Below, piece after piece: positions 1 to 8,152 of a stretch of 64,000 nt of DNA. The notes beneath the pieces were generated by a model that worked only from the letters and a program-made list of their open reading frames with translations, was not told the origin of the DNA and made no database searches. This DNA comes from an uncultured Streptococcus sp. GTDB lineage: Bacteria > Bacillota > Bacilli > Lactobacillales > Streptococcaceae. How positions within the stretch are numbered: position 1 is the stretch's first letter; every line of letters starts with the position of its first letter. The position numbers and the translations under genes were made by a program. The stretch is from contig CAKQDX010000007.1 of NCBI GenBank assembly GCA_934229725.1, positions 37,728 to 101,727 on the forward strand, read 5' to 3'.

Positions 1-915
1 ACTGTTAATCGTCAGATCGGGGCCAGAACCTATGAGACTAAGATTCCGACAAGTGCAGAAAGTCATTCGCAATCTCAAGAAAATAAAGCGACATCAAAGA
101 CCGAAACTGTCGCACAAGCACAAACCTGGTCAAAAGATGGTGCTACATGGGTTTCAACGACAATTGACAATGGCAATGTTCATAAAATTTTGTCTACCTA
201 TTTTCCAAAACCATTAACAGACACAACAAAACCAGCGACTACCGGAACTTCCAAACCTAAAACACCAAGTTCTACGGCTAACCAACCCAAGAAAACAGCG
301 ACAGTAGCAAACAAGCCTTCAACAACTGCAACTACTCAGCCTAAGAAGCCTGTGACTACCGAAAATAAGCCCACAGCTTCAGGCCAAACTACCAAACCAG
401 TTGACCGAGTGGCGCAAGTATGGCAAAAGAACAACGTTCTTGTCAAAGAAAATTACAACACACCTCATTGGTCAAGTAATGAAGCAACCATCTTCATCAA
501 AGCTAAAACGCCAGAGATTGTGACTGCTTACAAGGAAGCTATTACCTCTTGGAACAATACTGGAGCCTTTAACTTCCTACTTACCGACGATAAACTAAAG
601 GCCAACATTATTGCTGATGAACGTTATGAAGAAAATGTAGCATCTCCTCTTGGAGTTACTTACACTACTTATTATGTCCCAACCAAGCAATATAACAATG
701 CTACCGTTTACCTGAATAGCTTCCATGTTAAAAACAACTACTACCAAAAAAATGGTGGTAAACTCCTTAACACTGCCCAACACGAACTGGGACATGCGAT
801 TGGACTTGAGCATAACAGTGCCGTTGCCTCAGTAATGGAACCTAAGGGGGGAAAAACAAGTATCCAACCTGTTGATATTAATAATGTTAAGAAGCTCTAT
901 GGTAAGATCGTTTAA
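1..915 (+). CDS. Secreted matrixin-like zinc metalloprotease, 3' part
   Basis: The frame is open from the first base, so the start lies left of the window. The visible product is about 304 residues: a polar stretch, then a Thr/Pro/Lys-rich low-complexity linker (bases 205-400), then a compact catalytic domain. Bases 781-813 encode HELGHAIGLEH, the HExxHxxGxxH zinc site of matrixin/metzincin proteases, followed by an SVMEP stretch that fits the Met-turn. The Thr/Pro linker suggests an extracellular, possibly wall-spanning enzyme. The substrate is unknown. A TTG at 190 could be mistaken for a start, but the coding signal clearly continues upstream of it. Confidence 0.85.
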   Translation, partial: TVNRQIGARTYETKIPTSAESHSQSQENKATSKTETVAQAQTWSKDGATWVSTTIDNGNVHKILSTYFPKPLTDTTKPATTGTSKPKTPSSTANQPKKTATVANKPSTTATTQPKKPVTTENKPTASGQTTKPVDRVAQVWQKNNVLVKENYNTPHWSSNEATIFIKAKTPEIVTAYKEAITSWNNTGAFNFLLTDDKLKANIIADERYEENVASPLGVTYTTYYVPTKQYNNATVYLNSFHVKNNYYQKNGGKLLNTAQHELGHAIGLEHNSAVASVMEPKGGKTSIQPVDINNVKKLYGKIV

Positions 916-941
916 GGTATCAAACCATTACTATCATTTAC

Positions 942-970
942 AAGCAGAACCTGAGGGATCTGCTTTTTTT
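942..970 (+). terminator. Rho-independent terminator of the metalloprotease gene
   Basis: Stem AGCAGA...TCTGCT followed by a run of seven T, 28 bases after the stop codon. Confidence 0.8.
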
Positions 971-1065
971 AATAAAGTGAGATGACCATTCAAGACTATT
1001 AATTGACTGTTCATGATTTTTTCTTACACTTTTTTAAAATATGTAAAGTTGTATTCCATATTTCT

Positions 1066-1073
1066 GGTAAAAT
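1066..1073 (+). promoter_or_regulatory. Extended -10 promoter of small RNA copy 1
   Basis: TGG-TAAAAT is an extended -10 element with no good -35. It sits at the same place in the second copy. A TGTAAA element 26 bases upstream (1042) is also kept. Confidence 0.6.
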
Positions 1074-1079
1074 AGAAAA

Positions 1080-1278
1080 TGTAAAGAGAGACCGGATGAG
1101 GCAAAAAGTTATTTTTATAAGTTTTTACTCACTATTCTCATAAACAGAATAAAATATAGTCTAGGAACCCTTCTTAACATTTATACCTATCTTCCCCAAA
1201 CACTTTTCCCCCATTCCTAGATTTCCAGATCTCTCCTATAATTAACGTCTAGCTGCTTTAGTTAGACGTTTTTTCTTT
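1080..1278 (+). ncRNA. Structured small RNA, copy 1
   Basis: About 195 nt from a predicted start near 1080 to a terminator at 1244-1278 (stem AACGTCTA/TAGACGTT plus T run). No credible ORF. A closing stem GAGAGA/TCTCTC, an ATGAG/CTCAT arm and an 8-bp stem TCTAGGAA/TTCCTAGA enclose a C-rich, unpaired-looking loop with CTTCCCC and TTCCCCC. Pyrimidine-rich exposed loops of this kind are used by Gram-positive sRNAs such as the LhrC family and streptococcal csRNAs to pair with Shine-Dalgarno sequences; that function is inferred here. I cannot assign it to a named RNA family. Confidence 0.65.
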
Positions 1279-1430
1279 TGTCTACTTTCCATAAATACAT
1301 TTCTTAGGATACTGTAATAGTCATCACTCAAAATAGTTTGTACAAAGTTACCATTCAAGACCATTAATTGACTGTTCGTGATATTTTATTACACTTTTTA
1401 AAATTATGTAAGCATCTTGCTGATTTTTTT

Positions 1431-1438
1431 GGTAGAAT
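1431..1438 (+). promoter_or_regulatory. Extended -10 promoter of small RNA copy 2
   Basis: TGG-TAGAAT, equivalent to the copy 1 promoter at an offset of 365. The TGTAAG element at 1407 is at the same distance as in copy 1. Confidence 0.6.
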
Positions 1439-1444
1439 AGATAG

Positions 1445-1640
1445 TGTAAAGAGAGAACGAATGAGTTCGAGATAAATATTTTATCATTTAAAGCTTATTG
1501 TTCTCATGAACGTTTTTTAGATAGTCTAGGAACCCTTCTTAACATTTATACCTATCTTCCCCAAACACTTTTCCCCCATTCCTAGATTATCAGTTCTCTC
1601 ACAATAAAAGCGTCTAGCTCCCCGGCTAGACTTTTTTTCT
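1445..1640 (+). ncRNA. Structured small RNA, copy 2
   Basis: Same architecture as copy 1. The closing stem is a full 8 bp here (GAGAGAAC with GTTCTCTC). The 68-base core with the C-rich loop is identical, and the terminator differs in sequence (GTCTAGC/GCTAGAC, 1612-1638) but not in form. Divergent flanks with retained stems, promoter and core argue for a functional RNA, not passive repeat DNA. Confidence 0.65.
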
Positions 1641-1652
1641 TTCCCAGACTTT

Positions 1653-1661
1653 TGCTATAAT
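1653..1661 (+). promoter_or_regulatory. Extended -10 promoter of tehB
   Basis: TGC-TATAAT, 31 bases before the tehB ATG. Confidence 0.6.
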
Positions 1662-1692
1662 AGAACCATACCTATTGAAAGGAACTCACAAA

Positions 1693-2571
1693 ATGACTAT
1701 AGAACAGCAACTTCTTTGCTATAAACGTCTCCCAAACTGGACAGCAACTACTCTTCCAGAAATGGTGACTCAAAAACATAATACAAAGGTAGGAACATGG
1801 GCTAAACTAACCATCCTGTCTGGAGCTCTTCATTTCTATGAATTGGATGAGGAAGGACAGGTTACTGCGGAACATCTCTTCACACCCGAAACAGATATTC
1901 CTTTTGTAGAACCTCAGGCTTGGCACCGCATCGCTGCTGCTTCAGAGGATTTAGAATGCTATCTGTCTTTTTATTGCAAACCTGAGGATTACATGGCTAA
2001 AAAGTATGATACCAAGGCCCATTCTGAGGTTCTTGAGGCCGTGCAGTCTGGCTATATCAAACCTGGTCGCACTCTAGACCTTGGTTGTGGTCACGGTCGT
2101 AACGCTCTTTATTTAGCATCACTTGGACATGATGTCACTGCTGTTGACATTAATAACGAAGCTACCCAACGCATCCAAATGATTGCAGATGAGGAAAATT
2201 ACAATGTTAGAGCTGGCTACTACGATATCAATGCTGCTGCCCTTCCTGAATCTGAGACTTTTGATTTCATCCTCTCAACAGTAGTCTTCATGTTCCTTGA
2301 TCCCGATCAAATTCCGGCTATCATCAAGAATATGCAAGAGCGTACTGTTCTCGGCGGTTACAATTTAATTGTCTGTGCCATGAATACTGAGGAGCACCCT
2401 TGTACCATGCCTTTCCCATTTACCTTTGAAGAAGGAGAGTTGAAAAACTACTATAGCGACTGGGAGCTTGTCAAATACAATGAAAATATTGGTCACCTTC
2501 ACCGCTTAGATGAATATGGTAATCCAATTGCCCTTCAATTTGCGACCATGTTGGCTAAAAAGGTTAAATAA
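1693..2571 (+). CDS. tehB: TehB-type SAM-dependent methyltransferase with N-terminal cupin-like domain
   Basis: The 292-residue protein has a small beta-rich N-terminal domain (about residues 1-95, DUF1971/cupin-like, as in the long TehB form of Haemophilus). A class I methyltransferase domain follows, with the SAM-binding motif LDLGCGHGRNALYLAS near residue 130. Long TehB proteins methylate tellurite and other chalcogen oxyanions and detoxify them in the cytoplasm; the natural substrate here is unknown. I chose ATG at 1693 because AAAGGA lies 9 bases before it; an in-frame TTG at 1675 has no such site. The gene stands alone between the sRNA pair and its own terminator. Confidence 0.85.
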   Translation: MTIEQQLLCYKRLPNWTATTLPEMVTQKHNTKVGTWAKLTILSGALHFYELDEEGQVTAEHLFTPETDIPFVEPQAWHRIAAASEDLECYLSFYCKPEDYMAKKYDTKAHSEVLEAVQSGYIKPGRTLDLGCGHGRNALYLASLGHDVTAVDINNEATQRIQMIADEENYNVRAGYYDINAAALPESETFDFILSTVVFMFLDPDQIPAIIKNMQERTVLGGYNLIVCAMNTEEHPCTMPFPFTFEEGELKNYYSDWELVKYNENIGHLHRLDEYGNPIALQFATMLAKKVK

Positions 2572-2605
2572 CACATTACTTAGAAAAGTGAATATCAAAG
2601 AATGT

Positions 2606-2640
2606 AACTCTAACTAGGCAGGTGGCACTTAGAGTTTTCT
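2606..2640 (+). terminator. Terminator of tehB
   Basis: Stem AACTCTAA/TTAGAGTT followed by TTCT. Confidence 0.65.
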
Positions 2641-2662
2641 CATCTTGCTTTTCTTCACACTA

Positions 2663-2697
2663 AAAAACTAGGTTTCCAATTGGAAATCTAGTTTTTA
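2663..2697. terminator. Bidirectional terminator
   Basis: Nearly perfect hairpin, AAAAACTAGGTTTCC pairing with GGAAATCTAGTTTTT around AATT, flanked by A and T runs so it can work for both converging genes. It overlaps the stop codon of the minus-strand gene. Confidence 0.8.
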
Positions 2698-3363
2698 GTT
2701 GCTGACAATATCGGCGTATGCTGATTTGAGATTTTCATTTCCTGTTTCTTTGACATAGTAAATACTACCATTAGTGGTTGATGAATACAGAACAACTGGT
2801 GTTCCATCTCTTTTTATGGAGAAGAAATAACGGTGAACAGTCGTGCCCTGCCAACGCTCGTATACTGAAACAATAGTGTACTCAGAACTGCTATTCCCAT
2901 TTGCAGCATAAGTTGCATCTACGACCTGATCACGGTCTGACACCCAATGGATAGGAATAGTAGAGGCTTCTTTGGTAATTTCCTGATAACCAGGTTGGTT
3001 CATCTGGTTACCCCAAGAAACCATTAAATTAGCAAGACGACTTCCTTTATCATTGGTCCAACGTGGATTTTCACTCGCCGAAGCACTAGAATTGTCACTT
3101 GATATTCCCGTTGATGCGAAAAGCGTGCTAGCCATTGTAGAAGGTCCCTCAGACTGTTGATGTGTTGTGCCTGAAATCAGACTAATTCCTATGGCAACGA
3201 CAATTGCTAATAGAGAGCCCAGAAGAATATAGATATAATTGTAATTTTTTGAGACTTCAATAAGTCCAGACTGATAAGCCAGTTGTAGTTCATCAGGTTT
3301 TGGCTTACGTCCCTGAACCTGCTCAAAACGACTTATCCATTCTGCTTCTGACAGCTTTCGCAT
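2695..3363 (-). CDS. Single-pass membrane protein, unknown function
   Basis: 222 residues. A short charged N-terminal segment (SEAEWISRFEQVQGRKPKPD) resembles a small cytosolic motif domain. A transmembrane helix follows at about residues 42-65, then a Ser-rich linker, then an extracytoplasmic domain of about 120 residues with no motif I recognise. The architecture suggests a cytosolic adaptor segment tied to an external sensing or binding domain; that is inference. The ATG at 3363 is kept because the next in-frame starts lie beyond the N-terminal motif. Confidence 0.7.
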   Translation of the reverse strand: MRKLSEAEWISRFEQVQGRKPKPDELQLAYQSGLIEVSKNYNYIYILLGSLLAIVVAIGISLISGTTHQQSEGPSTMASTLFASTGISSDNSSASASENPRWTNDKGSRLANLMVSWGNQMNQPGYQEITKEASTIPIHWVSDRDQVVDATYAANGNSSSEYTIVSVYERWQGTTVHRYFFSIKRDGTPVVLYSSTTNGSIYYVKETGNENLKSAYADIVSN

Positions 3364-3463
3364 GATTTTCCTCTTCTCTTTATCATTTCACCTTTCATCC
3401 TATCATAGAATGGCTTTGATGACAATAGTGTTAAGGATATGACACTTGCTGTTAACAAGACGA

Positions 3464-3796
3464 TTAAGGACTTATAAGAGCGAACAGATTCAGACAAAAG
3501 AGGAGAATCAAAACACCCATGACTAGCAGGATACTGATCTTATAGCCTAGTGGATTTCTAGGATTTAAACTAGTTCCAAGACCAAATCTACGAAGAACAA
3601 ATAAAGGTTCTGAAGGAGACTGATTAAGGTTGTAGCCTAAGAGGTACCTTAAATAAAGCAGGAAGTAGAAACTCACCCCCGGTAAAACGACCAGAGGAAT
3701 CACCAGTCCCTGTGACCACCAAATCATGATTGTAAAAATGATTTGTAGTAAAAAGAGAACCCAAAACAAGTAATAAATGTACGATTGCTTTTTCAT
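3464..3796 (-). CDS. Small multi-pass membrane protein, unknown function
   Basis: 110 residues with about three hydrophobic segments (residues 9-28, 30-50, 86-108) separated by a polar loop containing RRFGLGTSLNPRNP. The start is supported by GAGAGGTG about 8 bases upstream. It is not clearly co-transcribed with the gene at 2695, being separated by 100 bases. I do not recognise the family. Confidence 0.65.
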   Translation of the reverse strand: MKKQSYIYYLFWVLFLLQIIFTIMIWWSQGLVIPLVVLPGVSFYFLLYLRYLLGYNLNQSPSEPLFVLRRFGLGTSLNPRNPLGYKISILLVMGVLILLFCLNLFALISP

Positions 3797-3880
3797 TAAT
3801 AAACACCTCTCAATCTAGGATAATTATACTCCTCCAAGTTGTTCTTAACAATCCCATAACTCGCCTGACACCTTATTTTC

Positions 3881-3889
3881 TGCTACAAT
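3881..3889 (+). promoter_or_regulatory. Extended -10 promoter of exoA
   Basis: TGC-TACAAT with no clear -35, 34 bases before the exoA ATG. Confidence 0.5.
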
Positions 3890-3923
3890 AGAAAGGAAAG
3901 ATTCAAAAAAGGAAACTGTACAC

Positions 3924-4751
3924 ATGAAATTAATTTCTTGGAATATTGATTCCCTAAATGCCGCTCTTACTAGTGATTCTGCACGCGCTCAATTGTCACG
4001 CACAGTCATCGATACCTTGGTCGCTGAAAATGCAGACGTCATTGCTATTCAAGAGACAAAATTATCTGCTAAAGGTCCTACCAAAAAGCATCTGCAAATC
4101 TTGGGAGACTACTTCCCTGACTATGACAATACTTGGCGTTCATCTGTTGAACCTGCCCGTAAAGGTTATGCTGGAACCATGTTCTTGTATAAAAAAGAAT
4201 TGACACCAGTCATTACCTATCCTGAAATCGGAGCACCTTCAACCATGGACTGTGAAGGACGCATCATCACTCTCGAATTTGATAAGTTCTTTGTGACACA
4301 GGTCTACACACCAAACGCTGGCGATGGCCTCAAACGTCTGCTAGAACGTCAAATCTGGGATGAAAAATATGCGGATTACCTAGCCGAATTGGACGCTCAG
4401 AAACCAGTTCTTGCGACTGGCGACTACAATGTTGCCCACAAGGAAATCGACTTGGCCAATCCTTCAAGTAATCGTCGTTCACCAGGGTTCACAGATGAAG
4501 AACGTGAAGGCTTTACTAACCTCCTTGCAAAAGGTTTCACGGATACCTACCGTCACCTCAATGGCGACGTTACAGGAGCCTACACTTGGTGGGCCCAACG
4601 TAGCAGAACATCTAAAATCAACAATACAGGCTGGAGAATCGACTACTGGTTGACTTCAAATCGTATTGCCGATAAGGTCACAAAATCAGACATGATTGAC
4701 TCTGGTGATCGCCAAGATCACACACCTATTGTCTTAGAGATTGACTTATAA
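3924..4751 (+). CDS. exoA: Exodeoxyribonuclease III / AP endonuclease
   Basis: The 275-residue protein belongs to the exonuclease III (Xth/ApeX) family, which cuts DNA 5' to abasic sites in base-excision repair and degrades duplex DNA 3'-5'. Visible family motifs are the N-terminal KLISWNIDSLNA, the metal-ligand IQETKL, GDYNVAHKEIDLANP in the middle, and the C-terminal WRIDYWLTSN and DHTPIVLEI with the catalytic Asp-His pair. Length matches streptococcal ExoA. It has its own promoter and terminator and is probably monocistronic. Confidence 0.95.
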   Translation: MKLISWNIDSLNAALTSDSARAQLSRTVIDTLVAENADVIAIQETKLSAKGPTKKHLQILGDYFPDYDNTWRSSVEPARKGYAGTMFLYKKELTPVITYPEIGAPSTMDCEGRIITLEFDKFFVTQVYTPNAGDGLKRLLERQIWDEKYADYLAELDAQKPVLATGDYNVAHKEIDLANPSSNRRSPGFTDEEREGFTNLLAKGFTDTYRHLNGDVTGAYTWWAQRSRTSKINNTGWRIDYWLTSNRIADKVTKSDMIDSGDRQDHTPIVLEIDL

Positions 4752-4774
4752 AATAACTCTAGACCTAAATCACA

Positions 4775-4800
4775 AAAAGAGTAGACTTGCTACTCTTTTA
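4775..4800 (+). terminator. Terminator of exoA / leader of the QueT-like gene
   Basis: Perfect 10-bp stem AAAAGAGTAG/CTACTCTTTT with loop ACTTG, ending in T residues. The next gene starts 25 bases later, so it may depend on readthrough. Confidence 0.8.
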
Positions 4801-4824
4801 CTATGCCTAAATAAAGGAGAACTA

Positions 4825-5304
4825 ATGAAAACCAAACTGAATACCACTCAAAAACTTGTTCTGTCAGCTATTATGATGGCTCTTTACATCGCTATCCTCT
4901 TTGTATCTCAAGCCATTTCCTTTGGTGCTGTCCAAATGCGTCTGGCCACGGCTTTATATGGATTAACCTATATCTTCCCATTTTTGGTTGTCCCACTCAG
5001 TATCGCAAATGCTATTGCTAACTCATTTGGTGGTCTAGGATTGATTGATGTCGTCGGTGGATTCTGTGCCAGCTTTCTGGCAACTGGTAGCATCTATCTC
5101 ATCCGTAAAGCTAAGCTGTCTAGCTGGTTTATCATTCTCCCAATCCTACTCGTTCCATCCTTAGTGGTGCCAATCTGGCTTAGTGCCTTGCTCAAACTTC
5201 CTTATCTTGCTCTCGTTTTCAATCTCCTCCTAGGACAATTAGTCCCTTCAATCTTGGGAGCACTCCTTGTAAGAGAGTTATCCAAACGTGGATACAAAGA
5301 CTAA
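4825..5304 (+). CDS. QueT-family membrane protein (vitamin/precursor ECF S-component type)
   Basis: 159 residues, about five hydrophobic segments. The pattern FGAVQMRLATALYGL followed by an ALA/NS-type helix and a GLGLIDVVGG stretch is that of the QueT (DUF988) family, membrane substrate-binding components of ECF transporters for queuosine precursors. A second, more typical QueT lies at 12430. Whether this paralogue binds the same ligand is unknown. ATG at 4825 is chosen because AAAGGAGAA precedes it closely; the open frame upstream runs through the exoA terminator and is not coding. Confidence 0.75.
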   Translation: MKTKLNTTQKLVLSAIMMALYIAILFVSQAISFGAVQMRLATALYGLTYIFPFLVVPLSIANAIANSFGGLGLIDVVGGFCASFLATGSIYLIRKAKLSSWFIILPILLVPSLVVPIWLSALLKLPYLALVFNLLLGQLVPSILGALLVRELSKRGYKD

Positions 5305-5305
5305 C

Positions 5306-5338
5306 AAAAATATCTCTGCAATGTGCAGAGATATTTTT
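5306..5338. terminator. Bidirectional terminator
   Basis: Perfect 15-bp stem AAAAATATCTCTGCA/TGCAGAGATATTTTT with loop ATG, between two converging genes. Confidence 0.9.
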
Positions 5339-5343
5339 GTCTG

Positions 5344-6972
5344 TTAGTAATGATTTGCTATCTTGTAGGCTTCTTTTGGTGTGAGTTTATCTCCGAAAAT
5401 AAGCAAATGGTAGTCAACACTAGTAGGGTCTTTTTGATACTTATCAACCCAATCTTGATCCATTTCAAGGTAAAGATTATAGGTTCCCAAGTCAGTTGTA
5501 ACAGTGCCTACCTCATAAAAATTTTTGTAACGCTTTTGGTTATCTGATTCTTTCAATTTTTTGTACTTATAATAGGTTCTTCCAAAGTCCATGAATTGGA
5601 ATTCTTTTTTAGCCTTTCCAGAGCCTGTTGTTACCTCAACCGTCCCCTGGTTATTGGCTAGGTGTAAATCATAGATATAGTCGCCATGATTATTTTCATA
5701 GAAAATACCTGAAGTTTTACTCTCATTATCAGATAAAATCACAGTATTTACAAACTTAGCAGCTTGCCAAGAAAGTGGGACACCTTCATACTCACCATCA
5801 TCCTTCATCCCTAGAAGTGACCAATAATAGCCAACATAAAAGGTATTAGACTTATTACGGTCTGTCACCAATTCACCCACCATCTTAAGATTTTCAGCAC
5901 CGAGTCGGTAAGGGTTAGAAAGGTAACCAAAGACTGGGAAGAAATAAATGACAACCGTAAAGGTTAAGAGGGTCTTCATATTAATCTTATTGATTGCCCA
6001 GAAGAAATAAGCAGCTGAGAACAAGAGAGCGTAAGCAGCACCGTAGCTAAACTTATGAGCGTGAGCAATCAAGAGCAGAATGAAGAAAATAGGTTGGATA
6101 GGACGAATCTTGTGATAGATGATAGAGAAAACATCCTCCTTGTCTTCCTCTGATTTGAAAATCAAAGACAAGACAATGGTCAAGAGAACAAAGAAAGCAC
6201 CAAAACCGAAACCAACATCATTTGGACGGAAGAAATAAGCTAAGATGGACATATCCATCACCAAAAGCCAAACAGAAGCGAATTTGATCATGTTACTACC
6301 AAATTTTTCAGCTGTCTGACTAGGAGCCTTCAGAGGCACCTCAAAAGCCCTTGCAAGAGCTCTCTCTTTGGCCAAACGTTCAGCTTCTATTGCCGCTTTC
6401 ATTTCCCTCGTACGGCGCTCCTTCTGAAAATAATGAGCAATCTTAGTCGGTTCGTCCTGCCGTGACTTAGTAATACTTATCAAAAGCAAATATTGCATGG
6501 CAAAGATAAGGGCTGTATTCCCACCATATTCCAAGAAAGAACCGTCCCACATACTAGAGACGATCGCAAAAACAATATAGCCTCCAATCGACACTAAAAC
6601 AGTGAGAAGCAAGTGAATCCAACGAAAACGGTAAGTGTATCTATCCGTTGTATCCCGTCCCAAAAAACTGTCACGTGGGTAAAGATACCAAATAACGAAA
6701 ATAAGTTCGATAGCCTGAACGGCCGTTAGAAAACCAACATAATTGAAACCAAAAATAGCCGCAACAACATTGATGAGATAGGAAATAATGGCCAAAACTC
6801 GCAGGCTAGTGCGCTTAGACAATAGTCCGATGCTCATCAGGGTAATGGTTGAAAAGGCAGAAAATCCAGCGCCCATCTTATCATCAAAGATAAACACATT
6901 GACAAAGGCAAAAATCAAAATCCCCAAGAGAGTCATAACCTGTCTTTGCATTTCTTTTTTCTTTTCTTTCAT
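5344..6972 (-). CDS. Large multi-pass membrane protein, unknown function
   Basis: 542 residues. About five hydrophobic segments in the first 165 residues are followed by a charged, Arg/Glu/Ala-rich cytosolic helix (about 175-215). A second block of about six hydrophobic segments (230-365) precedes a soluble C-terminal domain of about 170 residues rich in aromatic and charged residues. No transport or enzymatic motif is evident. A cre-like sequence (TGATAGCGTTTCCA, about 6995-7010, one or two mismatches to the CcpA consensus) lies just upstream, so carbon-catabolite control is possible but weakly supported. Confidence 0.7.
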   Translation of the reverse strand: MKEKKKEMQRQVMTLLGILIFAFVNVFIFDDKMGAGFSAFSTITLMSIGLLSKRTSLRVLAIISYLINVVAAIFGFNYVGFLTAVQAIELIFVIWYLYPRDSFLGRDTTDRYTYRFRWIHLLLTVLVSIGGYIVFAIVSSMWDGSFLEYGGNTALIFAMQYLLLISITKSRQDEPTKIAHYFQKERRTREMKAAIEAERLAKERALARAFEVPLKAPSQTAEKFGSNMIKFASVWLLVMDMSILAYFFRPNDVGFGFGAFFVLLTIVLSLIFKSEEDKEDVFSIIYHKIRPIQPIFFILLLIAHAHKFSYGAAYALLFSAAYFFWAINKINMKTLLTFTVVIYFFPVFGYLSNPYRLGAENLKMVGELVTDRNKSNTFYVGYYWSLLGMKDDGEYEGVPLSWQAAKFVNTVILSDNESKTSGIFYENNHGDYIYDLHLANNQGTVEVTTGSGKAKKEFQFMDFGRTYYKYKKLKESDNQKRYKNFYEVGTVTTDLGTYNLYLEMDQDWVDKYQKDPTSVDYHLLIFGDKLTPKEAYKIANHY

Positions 6973-7047
6973 ACTTTCCCTCCTTATGAAAATGATAGCG
7001 TTTCCACAAATCTATTTTAACACAAATAGAATCTCCTTGTCCGAAAC

Positions 7048-7079
7048 AAAAAGGCATTCAGTCGCCTGAAAACCTTTTT
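7048..7079. terminator. Terminator of the WYL regulator gene
   Basis: AAAAAGG/CCTTTTT outer stem with inner TTCAG/CTGAA, symmetrical A and T tracts. It overlaps the stop codon of the regulator gene. Confidence 0.75.
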
Positions 7080-8068
7080 CACTTGTTATCTATTGTTTCA
7101 ATCTTTAGAAAAACGAAATCTCCATCAAAACGTTGAATATACTTTTGAAAGCCCAATAAACTAAAGGTTTCAATCTCATAGCTAACCTTATCAACACCGT
7201 CATTAGTAATCTCTTCAAGAAGATTTAGTTTGGGAATATCAGACTCCAAGACATCACGGTAGAGACCCGTATATTCAAAAGTAATGCGAACCCATTCATT
7301 TCCCGAAAGCATTGAGAAAGCCTGATAGCGCACTTGCTCGTCTGTAATCAAACGATCCTCTTGCTCTGGACTGAGCGTGAAGGCAACCTTATTTTCAGAT
7401 TTATGAATGGTCTGGAAACGATCAACACGGAAATAACGGATTTCAGAGAACTGATAATCACAGGTAAAGTTATCATCCAATTTATAGGAAATACAGTAAA
7501 AATAGTGGTTGTCGAAGATAACAGAAATCGGAAAGACCTTATATTCCTCCACTTTTTCTCCAGGTTTACGATAACTGAAAGCCAAGGGCCTTTGGTCCAC
7601 AATGGCATCAAAAATAGCTGAAATAGCTGGTAAGAGTGACTTATCTTGATTTTGATAAATCTTCAATTCTTGATAACTATCTAGCTCTAACTCAGTCAAT
7701 TGTTTGATGCGTCTGCGTTCCTTGTCGTCTACAGCCCTCTCAACAAAGATGTTAATAATTTCTGATACCTCATCTTTTCGAAGGGCACGACTTTCCAAAA
7801 GAATTTTAGACAAGATAACTGCTTGGTTATATTTCAGATTACCATATCCTTGCTCATATTGGGCATGGTAGGAACCATATTTTCTAGAATATTTCACTTT
7901 CATATTAGGACGTAGCTCTGTCAAATTGTCCTTAAGTTCGCTAACATCCTCTTTAAGTGTACGCTCGCTAATGCCAAAGCGAGCCAGATAGTCCGTTTTT
8001 GAAATGTTATTTCCCTTTTCCAATTCGGACATAAAATACAAGAGACGTTTAGTTTTTGATGCTGTCAT
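7079..8068 (-). CDS. WYL-domain transcriptional regulator
   Basis: 329 residues. An N-terminal DeoR-type helix-turn-helix (about residues 7-60, with KTDYLARFGISERTLKEDVSEL) is followed by a helical linker and a WYL-type sensor domain (about 145-235, with the AFSYRKPGE...YKVFPISVIFDNHYFYCISY core) and a C-terminal WCX-like extension. WYL regulators bind ligands, in several cases nucleic acids, and control stress or defence genes. The regulated genes here are not evident; the nearest genes are membrane proteins. A GGGGGA site precedes the ATG at good spacing. Confidence 0.85.
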   Translation of the reverse strand: MTASKTKRLLYFMSELEKGNNISKTDYLARFGISERTLKEDVSELKDNLTELRPNMKVKYSRKYGSYHAQYEQGYGNLKYNQAVILSKILLESRALRKDEVSEIINIFVERAVDDKERRRIKQLTELELDSYQELKIYQNQDKSLLPAISAIFDAIVDQRPLAFSYRKPGEKVEEYKVFPISVIFDNHYFYCISYKLDDNFTCDYQFSEIRYFRVDRFQTIHKSENKVAFTLSPEQEDRLITDEQVRYQAFSMLSGNEWVRITFEYTGLYRDVLESDIPKLNLLEEITNDGVDKVSYEIETFSLLGFQKYIQRFDGDFVFLKIETIDNK

Positions 8069-8152
8069 TATAAAATCCCCCTTTATAATTGAATCTCTTA
8101 TTAGTAAAAAAATTGCTGTCTAATGAATAATTATTTCGTTATCATAAGTCCC

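Larger units (their letters stand above)
986..1360 (+). repeat. Tandem duplication unit, offset 365 bp (copies about 986-1278 and 1351-1640)
   Basis: Two direct copies of a roughly 290-bp unit stand exactly 365 bp apart at every landmark checked: CCATTCAAGA at 986 and 1351, the -10 box at 1068 and 1433, and a 68-base identical core at 1156-1223 and 1521-1588. Sequence outside the core has diverged, while stems and promoter are kept. Confidence 0.85.

Noticed and set aside
1042..1073. CiaR-type direct repeat (TTTAAG-N5-TTTAAG) upstream of the tandem sRNAs
   Set aside because: Only loose matches (TTTAAA...TGTAAA), with wrong spacing to the -10. The element is conserved between copies but cannot be called a CiaR site.
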